Positions 17,570 through 26,559 of a stretch of DNA of 64,000 bases are shown here, one piece after another (the stretch's first letter is position 1; each line of letters begins with the position of its first letter). Source of the DNA: CAVVJA01 sp963779485 (GTDB lineage: Bacteria; Actinomycetota; Actinomycetes; Mycobacteriales; Jatrophihabitantaceae); assembly GCA_963779485.1 (NCBI GenBank), contig CAVZYJ010000025.1, positions 65,510-129,509 on the forward strand, read 5' to 3'. The position numbers and the translations under genes were made by a program. The notes beneath the pieces are model-generated. The model searched no databases. It was not told the origin of the DNA and saw only the letters and a list, made by a program, of their open reading frames with translations.

Positions 17570-18012
17570 GAGGGTCGTTGCCGCCGCGGGGGCGCGCCGC
17601 GGCGCTGATGCTGTCGCTGGGGGCGGCGGTGCTGATCGCGGGAGGGGCGAGTTACGGCTGGGCGAGCGCGGGGTACCTGGCGCCGATCGTGCTCGTCATA
17701 GCTGCGGGGTTGTGGCTGGCGGCCGGACGGGACAGCGACGCCGGGGCGATCACCCGCCGGCAGGTGGACGAACGGCAGGCATGGCAGCGGCTGCAGGTGC
17801 AGGCGCTGGTGGGTCGGGTCCTTGCGGTCGCGGTGGCAATCGCCTACATCGTCGCGGTCGCCGGCAAGGCCACGTTGTGGCCGTTCGGCGTGTTGCTCGG
17901 CGTGTGGGCCGTCGCGTTCGTGACCGGCTGGTGGTACTACGGCGAGCACGGCCCGCGCGGCGGGACACAGCCGGGCGAGGCTCCGCGCCGCCGATCGGTG
18001 CTCCGGCGGTAA
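17566..18012 (+). CDS. Four-helix membrane protein paired with the XRE regulator (DUF2178-like)
   Basis: The product has 148 aa. Four hydrophobic segments (AAALMLSLGAAVLIAGGA; YLAPIVLVIAAGLWLAAG; VLAVAVAIAYIVAVAG; LWPFGVLLGVWAVAFVTGWW) surround a charged loop DAGAITRRQVDERQAWQRLQ, the pattern of DUF2178/DUF3784-type proteins encoded beside XRE regulators. The C-terminus is a polar tail ending RRRSVLRR. Biochemical role unknown. Confidence 0.7.
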   Translation: MRGSLPPRGRAAALMLSLGAAVLIAGGASYGWASAGYLAPIVLVIAAGLWLAAGRDSDAGAITRRQVDERQAWQRLQVQALVGRVLAVAVAIAYIVAVAGKATLWPFGVLLGVWAVAFVTGWWYYGEHGPRGGTQPGEAPRRRSVLRR

Positions 18013-18014
18013 CG

Positions 18015-19429
18015 ATGGCCGCGCCGGTGCGGCCGGCCGCGGCCGTGTTCTTGGTTGCGTTGCTGTTGGTCGGCTGTACGCATGCCGGTGCCGCCCGGAC
18101 GACCACCAGCACGCCGCCATCACCCACGAACTCGCTGCCTCGGCTGCCCGACACGCCAGCCGCGCGGGAGATGCGCTGGGTCATGCAAGCCGTCGCGGCG
18201 CCGTCCGGGCCGACCGTCACCGCGGTCGACCAGCACATGTCCGCGCGGTTCCTGGCCGCGGTGCCGGCCGCCAAGGTGCTCGCGCTGTTCGCTCAGGAGC
18301 GGCCGCCGGGCCGGTGCGGTTGCAGACGTTCATCGCGACGACGCCGAGCGCAGGCCAGGCGTCGGTGACCCAGCCCGGTGGACAGCGACTGCTGATCAGC
18401 CTGTCGACCGACGCCGCCGGACAGATCGACGGCCTGCAGGTCAAGCCGGCCCCGCCGCTGCCCAGCGTCACCTCGCCGGCCGACCTGCAGCGTGCCGCCC
18501 CCGGGTTGGGCGACCGATCCGCGGTGTTGCAGGCCCACGTCGAGGGCGGCACGTGCACCGTCGAGCAGGCGCTCGGAGATCAAGGACCACACCCGCTCGG
18601 GTCGATGTTCAAGCTGTACGTGCTCGGCGCGGTGGCACGTGCCGTCGCCGCCGGCACGCTGCATTGGGACACCCCGCTGACGGTCACCGCGCAGGTCAAG
18701 TCGCTGCCCAGCGGACAGCTGCAAGACGCCCCGGACGGCACCCAAGTCACCGTGCAGCAGGCAGCCACGCTGATGATCTCGATCAGCGACAACACCGCCG
18801 CCGACCTGCTCATCGGCGCCGTCGGGCAGCCCGCGCTTCAGGCCGCGGTCCGCGCGATGGGCAACACCCACCCCGCCCTGCTCGACCCGTTCCTCACCAC
18901 CAAGCAGATGTTCACCCTCGGCTACGACGCGCCGAACCGGCGCGCCGCCTGGGCGGCCGCCGACCCCGGCCAGGTCAACGCCGCGACCGGCGCGGTCCAT
19001 GACGCGTCGCCCGCGGCCGTCACCACCCGCACCGCGCTGCTTCGCCAGCTGCCGACCAGCACGCCCACCGTCACTACGGCCGATTCCCGGCCGGGCTGGC
19101 TTTCCGGCGTCGAGTGGTACGCGACCCCCGCCGACATCTGCCGCGCGCACGCCGCGCTGCACCAACTGGCGCAGACTCCGGCCGGCCGTCCGATCTCCGC
19201 GATCATGGCCAAGAACCCCGGCGTCGCGGTCGGCACCGGCTGGACCTACGTCGGCTACAAGGGCGGTTCCGACACCGGCGTGCTCACCGGCTCCTGGTAC
19301 CTACAACCCAGTAGCGGACCCGCCACAGTCCTCGTCCTGCAACTGTCCGCGGCCGACCCGGCCAGCATCCCCGACGACGCCTGGTTCGCCACCGCCACCA
19401 GCGGCGCTGTCCAACACCTGCCCCGATAA
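18015..19429 (+). CDS. Serine hydrolase lipoprotein, beta-lactamase class A fold (LpqF-like), one frameshift
   Basis: A signal peptide with lipobox LLLVGCTH marks an exported lipoprotein. An N-terminal domain of about 110 residues precedes the hydrolase, as in LpqF-type proteins. A frameshift near 18300 divides the gene. The hydrolase motifs are SMFK (catalytic Ser and Lys in LGSMFKLYVLG), SDN in ISISDNTAAD, and KGGSDTG in place of KTG. No Glu166-type omega loop is evident, so beta-lactam hydrolysis is doubtful. A peptidoglycan or ester-type serine hydrolase is more likely. It begins 2 bp after the preceding membrane protein gene. Confidence 0.8.
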
Positions 19430-19622
19430 CGCGCGGACGGGAACTGCGGGCACGCCATACCAGTACGCCCAGATGATCGCCCGGATGCCGATCCACCACT
19501 GGAACAGGTGGTCAGCTGGTTGGACCCAGGCGAGAGGGCACTCTACGTGGTATCGCACGATCCGGCGTCTACTACAAGCATGGCTGGTACAGACGAACCA
19601 CGGAGGATGGCTGGGTGACTGG

Positions 19623-20165
19623 ATGAGTCCTGAGCGGCACCTGGCCAACGTGATCGGCGCTTTCGCGCTGGACGTCGTGACCCGCGTCGAGATCGCCATC
19701 AGCGAGGACACCGGTCTGTCCGCGGTCGAGGCCACGGCCGTGTCCGCGCTAGGCAACCTGGGCGATCCCGGGCTGAGCGTCGAGCAGCTGCGTGGTGTGG
19801 TGGGCCTGTCCCAGTCGGCGACCGTGCGGCTCGTCGATCGGCTGGTCGGGCGCGGTCTGGTCAGGCGGAGCGGATCCTCGGGTGATCGGCGGGTGACCTC
19901 GGTGCAGCTGTCTGCGGCCGGACGCCGGATCCTGGCCCGCATCCGCGAGACCCGGCTGGCCGTCCTCGACGCATGGGTGGCGTCGCTGTCGCGGGACCAG
20001 CGCGCGCGGCTGGCGCCGCTCCTGGACGAGTTGGTGGCGACGGGTATCGAGCCCGGTCCGGTCGGCGGCCCCGCCGCCGACTTCCGCTGCCGGCTGTGTG
20101 ACCCGGGTGCGTGCGGCCACCCGGAAGGCTGCCCGGTCACGATGGCGGTGCACGGGAGGCATTGA
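19623..20165 (+). CDS. MarR-family regulator with C-terminal Cys cluster
   Basis: The product has 180 aa. The winged helix is LSAVEATAVSALGNLGDPGLSVEQLRGVVGLS, then QSATVRLVDRLVGRGLVRR, with wing SSGDRRVTSVQLSAAG. The dimer helices flank it. The C-terminal 30 residues contain CRLCDPGACGHPEGCPV, four Cys and one His that could bind a metal or sense oxidation. This tail is known in a subgroup of actinobacterial MarR proteins. The gene is followed directly by a striking direct repeat and a secreted protein gene, the probable target. Start ATG 19623 is chosen because the protein then begins just before the first helix. Confidence 0.85.
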   Translation: MSPERHLANVIGAFALDVVTRVEIAISEDTGLSAVEATAVSALGNLGDPGLSVEQLRGVVGLSQSATVRLVDRLVGRGLVRRSGSSGDRRVTSVQLSAAGRRILARIRETRLAVLDAWVASLSRDQRARLAPLLDELVATGIEPGPVGGPAADFRCRLCDPGACGHPEGCPVTMAVHGRH

Positions 20166-20172
20166 CCCAGAT

Positions 20173-20229
20173 GTATGCGTCGTGCATGCTTCAGGAGAAA
20201 CAAGCGTATGCACCGTGCATGCTTCTGGA
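20173..20229. repeat. Two 24-bp direct repeats, 33-bp period, candidate MarR operators
   Basis: Copies at 20173-20196 and 20206-20229 begin GTATGC and share GTGCATGCTTC, differing at 3 of 24 positions. Each contains the dyad ATGC-N5-GCAT. They lie between the MarR stop (20165) and the start of the secreted protein (20245), and the 33-bp period is three helical turns. Confidence 0.75.
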
Positions 20230-20244
20230 TGGGAGAGGACAGCT

Positions 20245-20787
20245 ATGCGACGTCGCACAGTGGTGGGCCTACTCGTGGCCGCGGTCCTGGGCGTGGCGCT
20301 GATCGTGGCGCCGGGTGCCTCGGCCGCCCCTCCGCCGAGCATCCCGATTCCGGGAGGTGGCACGGTCAGCGGTCCGATCCCGCAGCCGGCGCCGCCGATC
20401 GACTATCCGGCGGGATACACGTGCGCCTTCCCGCTGCACGCCGTCTTCCCGGTGAACCAGGTCGTCGGCTACACCTACACCGACTCGACGGGCCGCGTCG
20501 TCGCCGAGTACTTTACGGGCGCGCTGATCCTCCGCCTCACGCGGACGGACACCGGCAAGTCGGTCACGGCCAACCTGTCGGGTGACGGTATCGAGACGTT
20601 CGGAACGGACGGGACGGACGTGCTCTACGGGTTCGGACCGTTCGGCAGCGGCCAGCATCCCGGAGACACGCCGGGGCCGTTCTACGCGGTTCTGCACGGG
20701 ATCAGCGCGCTGCAGATCGACGCCACCGGCCACAAGACGATCCTGTTCAGCACCCGCGTCGAGAACCTGTGCACCGAGCTGGCGTGA
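20245..20787 (+). CDS. Secreted hypothetical protein downstream of MarR
   Basis: The product has 180 aa with a Sec signal peptide (MRRRTVVGLLVAAVLGVALIVAPGASA). The mature protein is Pro/Gly-rich at first, then a beta-rich domain with one likely disulphide pair (YTCAFPLHAVFP and VENLCTELA). GGAGAGG ends 6 nt before the ATG. No family is recognised. Position behind the repeated operator suggests control by the MarR protein. Similar small beta-sandwich exported proteins are common in actinobacteria with no known activity. Confidence 0.75.
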   Translation: MRRRTVVGLLVAAVLGVALIVAPGASAAPPPSIPIPGGGTVSGPIPQPAPPIDYPAGYTCAFPLHAVFPVNQVVGYTYTDSTGRVVAEYFTGALILRLTRTDTGKSVTANLSGDGIETFGTDGTDVLYGFGPFGSGQHPGDTPGPFYAVLHGISALQIDATGHKTILFSTRVENLCTELA

Positions 20788-21536
20788 TCTCGATCTGATC
20801 GGTCGGGAGCACGCTCCGGCGGGGCCGGCCGCCACGCGTGGCCGGCCCGGTCATGCTGGCCCGCCATGGACGTGTCGCGGGTTGGGCGTTGGTGAGGAGG
20901 GACTGGCCGGGGAGCTGGACACCCGGCGAGTGCTGACAGTCGCGGCCTGGCCTAGCCCGTCGGCAGCGACCGGTCCTGCTCGGGCGGCGGCCATCCTGAG
21001 CGGTCCTCCCAAGTCCCGAAGCGGAAGGGTTGTTGCTTGATCACCGCGGAATGGCTGGTGGCCTTGCGGCGTGGGCGACGCCCGATGCCGGCCACCGTGG
21101 CGCCCCACAGCTGCCGCGCCCGATGTCCCGCCTCATCCGAGCCCGGTAGGGCAACCGTGACCGCAGACCCGGCAGATGTCGACTCAAGCGTGCTCACCCA
21201 GACGGTGTCCGGTCGGACAACGGACGCACGCGGCATATCGCAGAAAATCAAGAAGAGAATCGCCTTTGTCCGTCAGTGGGAGGTTGGGGCCAGCCCACGA
21301 CGTGACCAGCTCCACCGTCGGTAAGCGGTACCTGCGGGATGACCACCTCACCGGGCACGGCGTCGGTCAAGTCGTTGGCGCCTGCCTTTCCGGGCTTATC
21401 TGTAACGGCTTAGCTGCGTGGTTGTAGTGAGCGATGACGGCTGGAGCGGGGCAACCGGTGGCCGTCCCGGTACCGGCGCGAGGGTGGTTACGTCATAAAC
21501 GGCCGTGATCCTGTCGGGAATCAGCAGAACCGGCTT
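20788..21536. other. About 750 bp with no supported gene
   Basis: Several short open frames exist on both strands, but none has a family-like sequence, a convincing ribosome site or consistent codon use. I see no RNA gene or repeat. Confidence 0.5.
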
Positions 21537-22259
21537 ATGCGCTTGGCCCAACGCGGGTGGCGGCGGCAGGTGGCTGAATTGACCGGTCTCGTTGTCGGCC
21601 TGGTGCTGTTCACGCGGTTGCACAACCTGACAGGCACGGACGTCGCGACGGCGACGGCGAACGCGCAGACGCTGCAATCTGTGGAGCGCTCGCTGCATCT
21701 GGATATCGAGGTGGCTGCCAACCACTGGCTTACCAAGCACCCGGTGATGATCGAGGCGGCGGTGCTTTGCTACCGCCTGTACTACCTGCCGCTGGCCGGC
21801 GTGTTGCTGTGGGTGCTTGTCCGGCACGCCGAGGTGTACAAGACGGTCCGCCGCACCCTAATCGTGATGGCGCCGTTAGCGTTGCTTGTCTTCTGGCTGG
21901 TGCCAATGTCCCCGCCACGGTTCGCTCTGGCCGGGATCGTCGACGTCGTGGCCGACCACGACCTCATCGGCGGCGGCGCCTCGCGTGATCTGACCAATGG
22001 CCAGAATCACTTATCGGCGATGCCGAGCCTGCACGTTGGATGGTCGGCGTTGTGCGCCTACGCCGCGTGGCTGGCACTCCGAGACAAGCATCCGCGGCTC
22101 GCGTTGCTCGCCTGGCTGTTCCCCATGGTCATGGTCGCTGTCGTCATCACCACCGGCAATCACTACGTTCTGGACGTGGCCGGGAGCGGGGTGCTGCTGA
22201 CGATCTCGATCGTCGCGGCGATGGCGTGGGATCGGTGCCGTCGAGCCCAACGCATCTGA
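21537..22259 (+). CDS. PAP2-superfamily membrane phosphatase
   Basis: The product has 240 aa and six hydrophobic segments. The PAP2 motifs are SAMPSLHVGWS (motif 2, PSLH) and ITTGNHYVLDVAGSG (motif 3, with the HYxxD catalytic pair). Motif 1 is weak, as in the aureobasidin-resistance/inositol-phosphoceramide-synthase-like branch. It likely dephosphorylates or transfers lipid phosphates at the outer face of the membrane. It stands alone, and the first ATG (21537) leaves a basic N-terminus before helix 1. Confidence 0.87.
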   Translation: MRLAQRGWRRQVAELTGLVVGLVLFTRLHNLTGTDVATATANAQTLQSVERSLHLDIEVAANHWLTKHPVMIEAAVLCYRLYYLPLAGVLLWVLVRHAEVYKTVRRTLIVMAPLALLVFWLVPMSPPRFALAGIVDVVADHDLIGGGASRDLTNGQNHLSAMPSLHVGWSALCAYAAWLALRDKHPRLALLAWLFPMVMVAVVITTGNHYVLDVAGSGVLLTISIVAAMAWDRCRRAQRI

Positions 22260-22618
22260 TCTCAGACCCACACGACCGCACGGCGTCAGCATCAGCACCA
22301 GCCGCTGCGGTTGCCAACTGTTCAGCGCGAGATCGCCGAGTCAACGCTGCCCGGAAGCCGAACGGCTTGCGGCAAAGGCTGCCCGTCGGCCGCGGCATCT
22401 GCGGCAGCTTGCGTCGTCGCACAGGCGGATCCCGTCTGGGACGGCGTCCGGTGATCGGGCGTCCTGCGGGACGGACGCGCCGCTGAGGGGACGAGCCGGC
22501 GAGGACGGCGATCCGGACGACTCGGGGTTCCAATCGCGGGCCAAGTCCGGCAGCAAGGTAAGCCAATCGTCACGCCCGACGGACTGGCGGTCGAAGCACG
22601 AGTGGCAGACTCTGGTAG
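22260..22618. other. About 360 bp without a recognisable gene
   Basis: Nothing supported on either strand. It separates the PAP2 gene from the frameshifted VOC gene. Confidence 0.45.
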
Positions 22619-23001
22619 ATGCGCGTCGGGCCGGTAATTGCCGTTACAGATCTTGCGCGAGCACGCGCCTTCTATGAGGGCAGCTCGGGTTGACCGGCGA
22701 GCCGGCCCCAGGCGGGTGGCTCATCAAAGCCGGCCAGGGGACGGCGTGCTACTTGCTACCGGACATTCCGAGCGCAGGCTCGGCCGACTGGCCGGTCGCG
22801 AGCTTCCGCGTCGAGGACGTGCCCGCGGTGGTGCGGAACCCTTCGATCGCGCGGCGTTCCGTTCCTCGGTACTGCCGACCTGCCGTTTGCACTCGATGAA
22901 GACGGCGTTTCCTCGGACACGTCGGGATGCTTGGGGCGTGGATGCGCGACCCGGACGGTTCGCTCCTCACTCTGTTCCAACTCACTGACGACCCTCGGTG
23001 A
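22619..23001 (+). pseudogene. VOC-family (glyoxalase-like) protein with at least three frameshifts
   Basis: The protein begins MRVGPVIAVTDLARARAFYEG and continues after a -1 event near 22683 with LTGEPAPGGWLIKAGQGTAC, then YLLPDIPSAGSADWPVASFRV, after another near 22845 with GVPFLGTADLPFALDEDG, and after a third near 22935 with AWMRDPDGSLLTLFQLTDD to a TGA at 22999-23001. Every VOC element (paired beta-alpha-beta-beta-beta modules, DPDGSLLTLFQ end strand) is present, so the gene is intact but for single-base indels. This is strong evidence for uncorrected sequencing errors. Confidence 0.7.
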
Positions 23002-23084
23002 ATCGTCCGTGACCGGCGGCCGTGTCCGAGCGACGTCCGGTTTCAATCGTCAGAGCAACGTCTCGCGGTACCGAGAGCCGAACG

Positions 23085-23507
23085 ATGGGTGATGCTTCGG
23101 ACATGACCGAATCAGAATCAGAGGGCGCGCGCCGGATCGTCGTCGGCATGTACTCGTTCAAGACGACCGATCCGATCAAGCTCGCCACCTTTTGGGGCCA
23201 TCCGATGGATCTGCCTCTCGCCGAGGGCGCATCCAACGAACTTGCGATGCTGGACTTCAACCACGAGCACGCGTCTGTAACCTGGCTGTTCGAGCGCATC
23301 GACGACGTCGATCGTTCGATCGATAGCCCAATCGGACTGGACATCGCTTTCGAGGGCGCTGGCGCTGATTGGGCCGCTGCCGGAGATCGGGCCGAGGCGC
23401 TCGCTGCGGCACGCCTCGGCGAACACGAGCAAGCCGGCGCTCGGTGGATCGAGATGCGCGACCCCGACGGGAACCTGTTCCGCGTCTTCGGCCCACGGCC
23501 GCAGTAG
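23085..23507 (+). CDS. VOC-family (glyoxalase-like) protein
   Basis: ATG at 23085, or 23103 (MTESESEG). The sequence RRIVVGMYSFKTTDPIKLATFWGHPMDLPL opens a VOC domain, and ARWIEMRDPDGNLFRVFGP closes it with the conserved DPDGN turn. It is about 140 aa, one VOC monomer. Substrate unknown, since the family includes dioxygenases, lyases and antibiotic-binding proteins. It is the second of at least five VOC genes or fragments in the window. Confidence 0.8.
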   Translation: MGDASDMTESESEGARRIVVGMYSFKTTDPIKLATFWGHPMDLPLAEGASNELAMLDFNHEHASVTWLFERIDDVDRSIDSPIGLDIAFEGAGADWAAAGDRAEALAAARLGEHEQAGARWIEMRDPDGNLFRVFGPRPQ

Positions 23508-23814
23508 CCCCGCAAGCAGTTTGCGCTAAGCCACGAGTTGGGCCGCCAGTCACGGGCCGGGCGCTCGCCCGACACCAGGGTCAACGCCGACCGCCGCTTC
23601 TACGCCGTACGAGCCCACCTTTTGGAGATGACCGGAGACCGGGACGGGGCCCGCGCATCGTACGAAGCCGCCGCCCGCAGCGACCAACCTCCTGACGCAC
23701 GGAGTGATCGTGGTGCTGATGCTCGCGCCAGCCGAACCCCGATCCGCTACCGGGCGGTCGACCGGCTTGCAGCGATGGCGTTCCAACGGCAGACCACCGA
23801 TATGAGGAGAGCGC
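23508..23814 (+). other. Gap with a possible remnant of an ECF sigma-factor C-terminus
   Basis: At about 23580-23680 the frame RRFYAVRAHLLEMTGDRDGA, then RASYEAAA resembles the TPR-like C-terminal region of DUF6596-type ECF sigma factors, but nothing upstream or downstream supports an intact gene. Confidence 0.3.
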
Positions 23815-24258
23815 ATGAACGACGTCCAGACACCCACCGACGAGGCTCGGATCCGCGCGCAGATCGACGTGTTCGCCAACGCGTTCCGAGCCAGGGACGT
23901 CGACGCCATCATGTCGGTGTTCGCGCCGGACGTCGTGTCGTTCGACCTCGTCCCACCGTTGGCCTGCATGGGCGCCGAGACGTTCCGGCTGCACTGGGAG
24001 AAGACGTTCGCGCACTACTCCGGTCCGACCGCCTACGAGATCCACGACCTGAGCGTCACCATCGGTGACGAAGTGGCCTTCACCCACAGCCTCAACTGGA
24101 AGAGCGGGACGCTGACGACTGGCGAGAAGAGCGAGCAGTGGCTTCGCTGGACCGCGTGCTTCCGCAAGGTCGGCGACACCTGGCTGGTCACGCATGAACA
24201 CGTCTCTGTACCAATGGACCCGGCGAGCGGCGAAGCCCTTGTCGACCTCACCCCATAG
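23815..24258 (+). CDS. SnoaL/DUF4440-like NTF2-fold protein
   Basis: 147 aa; GAGGAGAG precedes the ATG. The NTF2 fold starts RIRAQIDVFANAFRARDVDAIMSVFAPDVVSFDLVPPL and ends WTACFRKVGDTWLVTHEHVSVPMDP, the canonical SnoaL-like ending. NTF2-fold proteins include small-molecule isomerases, cyclases and binding proteins. The substrate cannot be predicted. It stands alone between VOC genes. Confidence 0.85.
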   Translation: MNDVQTPTDEARIRAQIDVFANAFRARDVDAIMSVFAPDVVSFDLVPPLACMGAETFRLHWEKTFAHYSGPTAYEIHDLSVTIGDEVAFTHSLNWKSGTLTTGEKSEQWLRWTACFRKVGDTWLVTHEHVSVPMDPASGEALVDLTP

Positions 24259-24660
24259 GACCCGGGCTGCCCGGGCTCCACGCTGAGAACGTGTCACTTG
24301 CCCTGGCGAGCCCGACGTAGCGTCCGGAGGGCTCGGCCTGGGGCGCCAGCCCGCCGCTCCACCGCAGGAGGCCCGGTTCTGCTAGGCCGCAGTCGGCGTG
24401 CGAATCGCGCATGCGGTCCACGGGCTCCGGCGCTCCACGCGTCAGCTCGACGTGCTTGGCAGAGCACGGCCAGTCCGACTGGGACGTCACAACTCCTCCC
24501 TCCGCAAGGCCCGGACTGCGGCCCGTGGAGGAACCACGGCGGCCGCCGTCTGGACTGTCGAACATTGCCAGGCGCGTGATGATCTTCCCCGTCCCGCAGG
24601 CGGCCCGTCAGCGGAGACTGTCGAGCGTCGCCCGCGTGGGATCCCCTGCAGGACGGTCAG
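24259..24660. other. About 400 bp without a recognisable gene
   Basis: Convergent gap between two SnoaL-like genes. No coding or RNA feature could be supported. Confidence 0.45.
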
Positions 24661-25050
24661 TTAGGGGATGCGTTCGATCGGGCGGGTCAAGTCCTCGCGG
24701 CCCGCGGGAGGGTCGTACGGCATAGGCCAGTACTCGACCTGGCGTGCGATGTGATCGTCAACGACTTCCGAGAAGACGATCACGCGGGCGGACTGCTCGC
24801 CGTCGGTCACGGTCACCTCGCTAACGACGGTGTCGTCGCCGGCGACGAGGCGGTGTACGTCGAAGCTCCAGCGACCGGTGTTCGTCGGGTACCGGGCCTG
24901 TACCGCGGCGAAGTTGTCTCTGCCGACAATCTGCTCCCCAGAGCATGGCCAGTCGACCGCGCACTCTGGCGCCAGGTGGCTCGCCGCGCGGGTCCAGTCG
25001 TTGGCCTGCATAGCTGACCAGAAGGAACTGATCACGTCTTGGCTCGACAT
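24661..25050 (-). CDS. SnoaL-like NTF2-fold protein
   Basis: 129 aa. MSSQDVISSFWSAMQANDWTRAASHLAPECAVDWPCSGEQIVGRDNF is the typical helical opening of the SnoaL_2 fold, and the beta-sheet half ends ARVIVFSEVVDDHIARQVEYW. Likely a small-molecule-binding protein or enzyme. It is divergent from the GNAT gene, whose GTG lies about 100 bp away. Confidence 0.85.
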   Translation of the reverse strand: MSSQDVISSFWSAMQANDWTRAASHLAPECAVDWPCSGEQIVGRDNFAAVQARYPTNTGRWSFDVHRLVAGDDTVVSEVTVTDGEQSARVIVFSEVVDDHIARQVEYWPMPYDPPAGREDLTRPIERIP

Positions 25051-25152
25051 GGGTCGAAGCTATCTGTATCCACCGACGGCTCGCGCCGCGGAACCCGAGT
25101 GCTCCGCAAGCGGATCGACGTCCGGGCGCCGACTGTGCTGCAGGATGGACAG

Positions 25153-25611
25153 GTGACCGAGATCCGGGGCGCAGTGCCTTCAGACGCCGAGGACATGGCC
25201 GAGGTGCAGAACGCGATCTTCCGCGCAGGACTTCGAGCGAGCGCCGTCGACGTCGCGCTGATCCGCGAGCGGTACCTCGACACGGAGCACTCGGTCGCAT
25301 GCACCGTCGCCGAGCAGGAGGGCCGGGTTGTCGGCTTCCAATCGCTGAAGCGGGCGTGGATCGGGAACCCCTTCGACGTGGCTGAAGGTTGGGGCATCAT
25401 CGGAACCCACATCCACCCCGATGCTGGCCGAGGTGGCTTGGGCCGACGCCTGTTCGTCGCGTCGTTGGCAGCGGCGGAGACCGCTGGGTTGCGGCACATT
25501 GACGCGAGCATCGGCGCCGACAATCTCCCTGGTCTGGCCTACTACTCGGCAATGGGCTTCACGCCGTACCGAGAGGGCAGCGGCGTCATCCCGCACCGCT
25601 TCGACGTCTGA
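25153..25611 (+). CDS. GNAT N-acetyltransferase
   Basis: GTG 25153 chosen because the protein then begins VTEIRGAVPSDAEDMAEVQNAIF, the usual GNAT N-terminus. Motif A is WGIIGTHIHPDAGRGGLGRRLFVASLAAAE with the acetyl-CoA pyrophosphate loop (R/Q-x-x-G-x-G/A form GRGGLGRR). Motif B is HIDASIGADNLPGLAYYSAMGF. 152 aa, complete. Acyl acceptor unknown. Confidence 0.87.
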   Translation: MTEIRGAVPSDAEDMAEVQNAIFRAGLRASAVDVALIRERYLDTEHSVACTVAEQEGRVVGFQSLKRAWIGNPFDVAEGWGIIGTHIHPDAGRGGLGRRLFVASLAAAETAGLRHIDASIGADNLPGLAYYSAMGFTPYREGSGVIPHRFDV

Positions 25612-25805
25612 TTGGTCGAGGGAGGGTGCGGCCCGCAAGGGGACCCGCTACCGGTGACGTTCCACCCCAGCCTGGAAAGGTCGGCGCGGTCAGTCGCAGC
25701 CGGACTCTCGGGCGTGCTTCCCGACCTTGGCTCCGATCAAACTCAGGGCTGGGTGCACCCATTATTCCGTTCAACCATCGTCCCGGCTCGCACACCAAAA
25801 GTGGC

Positions 25806-26285
25806 ATGAGCGGATACTGCCGAGCGGGGGTCGATGATGGTGTCGTGACTGACATTCTGGAGCCTGGCGCCGCGGTGCGGACCTATTCAGCTCGCGGTAG
25901 CGACATGTTCTTCAAGGCGATAGCCGAGCGCGACGACGGGGACCTATCGCTGATGGAGCGGACTCTCCCAGCTAGAGGGCGTCGGCCACCGGCACATCGA
26001 CATTCCAACTGTTCCGAGGCCTACTACGTGCTTAACGGACAGGTCACGGTCAACATAGACGGCGATGACCACACCCTCGATCCACGCGGGTTCGCCTTGG
26101 TGCCTCGAGGCACGGCGCACACTTTCGGCAACAACAGCAATGCCTCCGCTCGACTCCTAGTCATTCACGCGCCAGCGATGGACGCCTACTTCGCTGAGCT
26201 GCATGCACTCTGGCACCGCGACGAGCCCCCGAGCCCGGACGAAGAGCGTGACCTGATGACACGGTTCGGCATGGACCCCGCCTAG
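25806..26285 (+). CDS. Cupin-domain protein
   Basis: ATG 25806 (or GTG 25845). The cupin_2 core has motif 1 PAHRHSNCSEAYYVLNGQVTVNIDG (the second His of the usual HxH is Ser, leaving H...E) and motif 2 RGTAHTFGNNSN with the metal-ligand His. A C-terminal helical extension (MDAYFAELHALWHRDEPPS) follows. It is probably a metal-binding small enzyme or sensor, with no neighbour to suggest the substrate. Confidence 0.82.
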   Translation: MSGYCRAGVDDGVVTDILEPGAAVRTYSARGSDMFFKAIAERDDGDLSLMERTLPARGRRPPAHRHSNCSEAYYVLNGQVTVNIDGDDHTLDPRGFALVPRGTAHTFGNNSNASARLLVIHAPAMDAYFAELHALWHRDEPPSPDEERDLMTRFGMDPA

Positions 26286-26559
26286 CAATTACGCGAACAA
26301 CATCGGTCGGCTCACCGAGAAGGCGAACGTCCCACATCGGTGCGGGCTCGTGACCGGCTCAACGACCGCCCGGTAGCCGACCGGGCTACGACGCGTACGC
26401 CGCCCTCGATCGCTTTCAGGACGGGGGTTGATCATCGTCGTCGCGATCGACGCCCCGTCACCGGGCAGGTGAGCAGCTGCCCGGATTGGATCCGCAATCG
26501 GGACGGCGAGCGAACGGTCGGCAGGACCGCACGGACATGCCCCGAATTGACTGCGCAGG

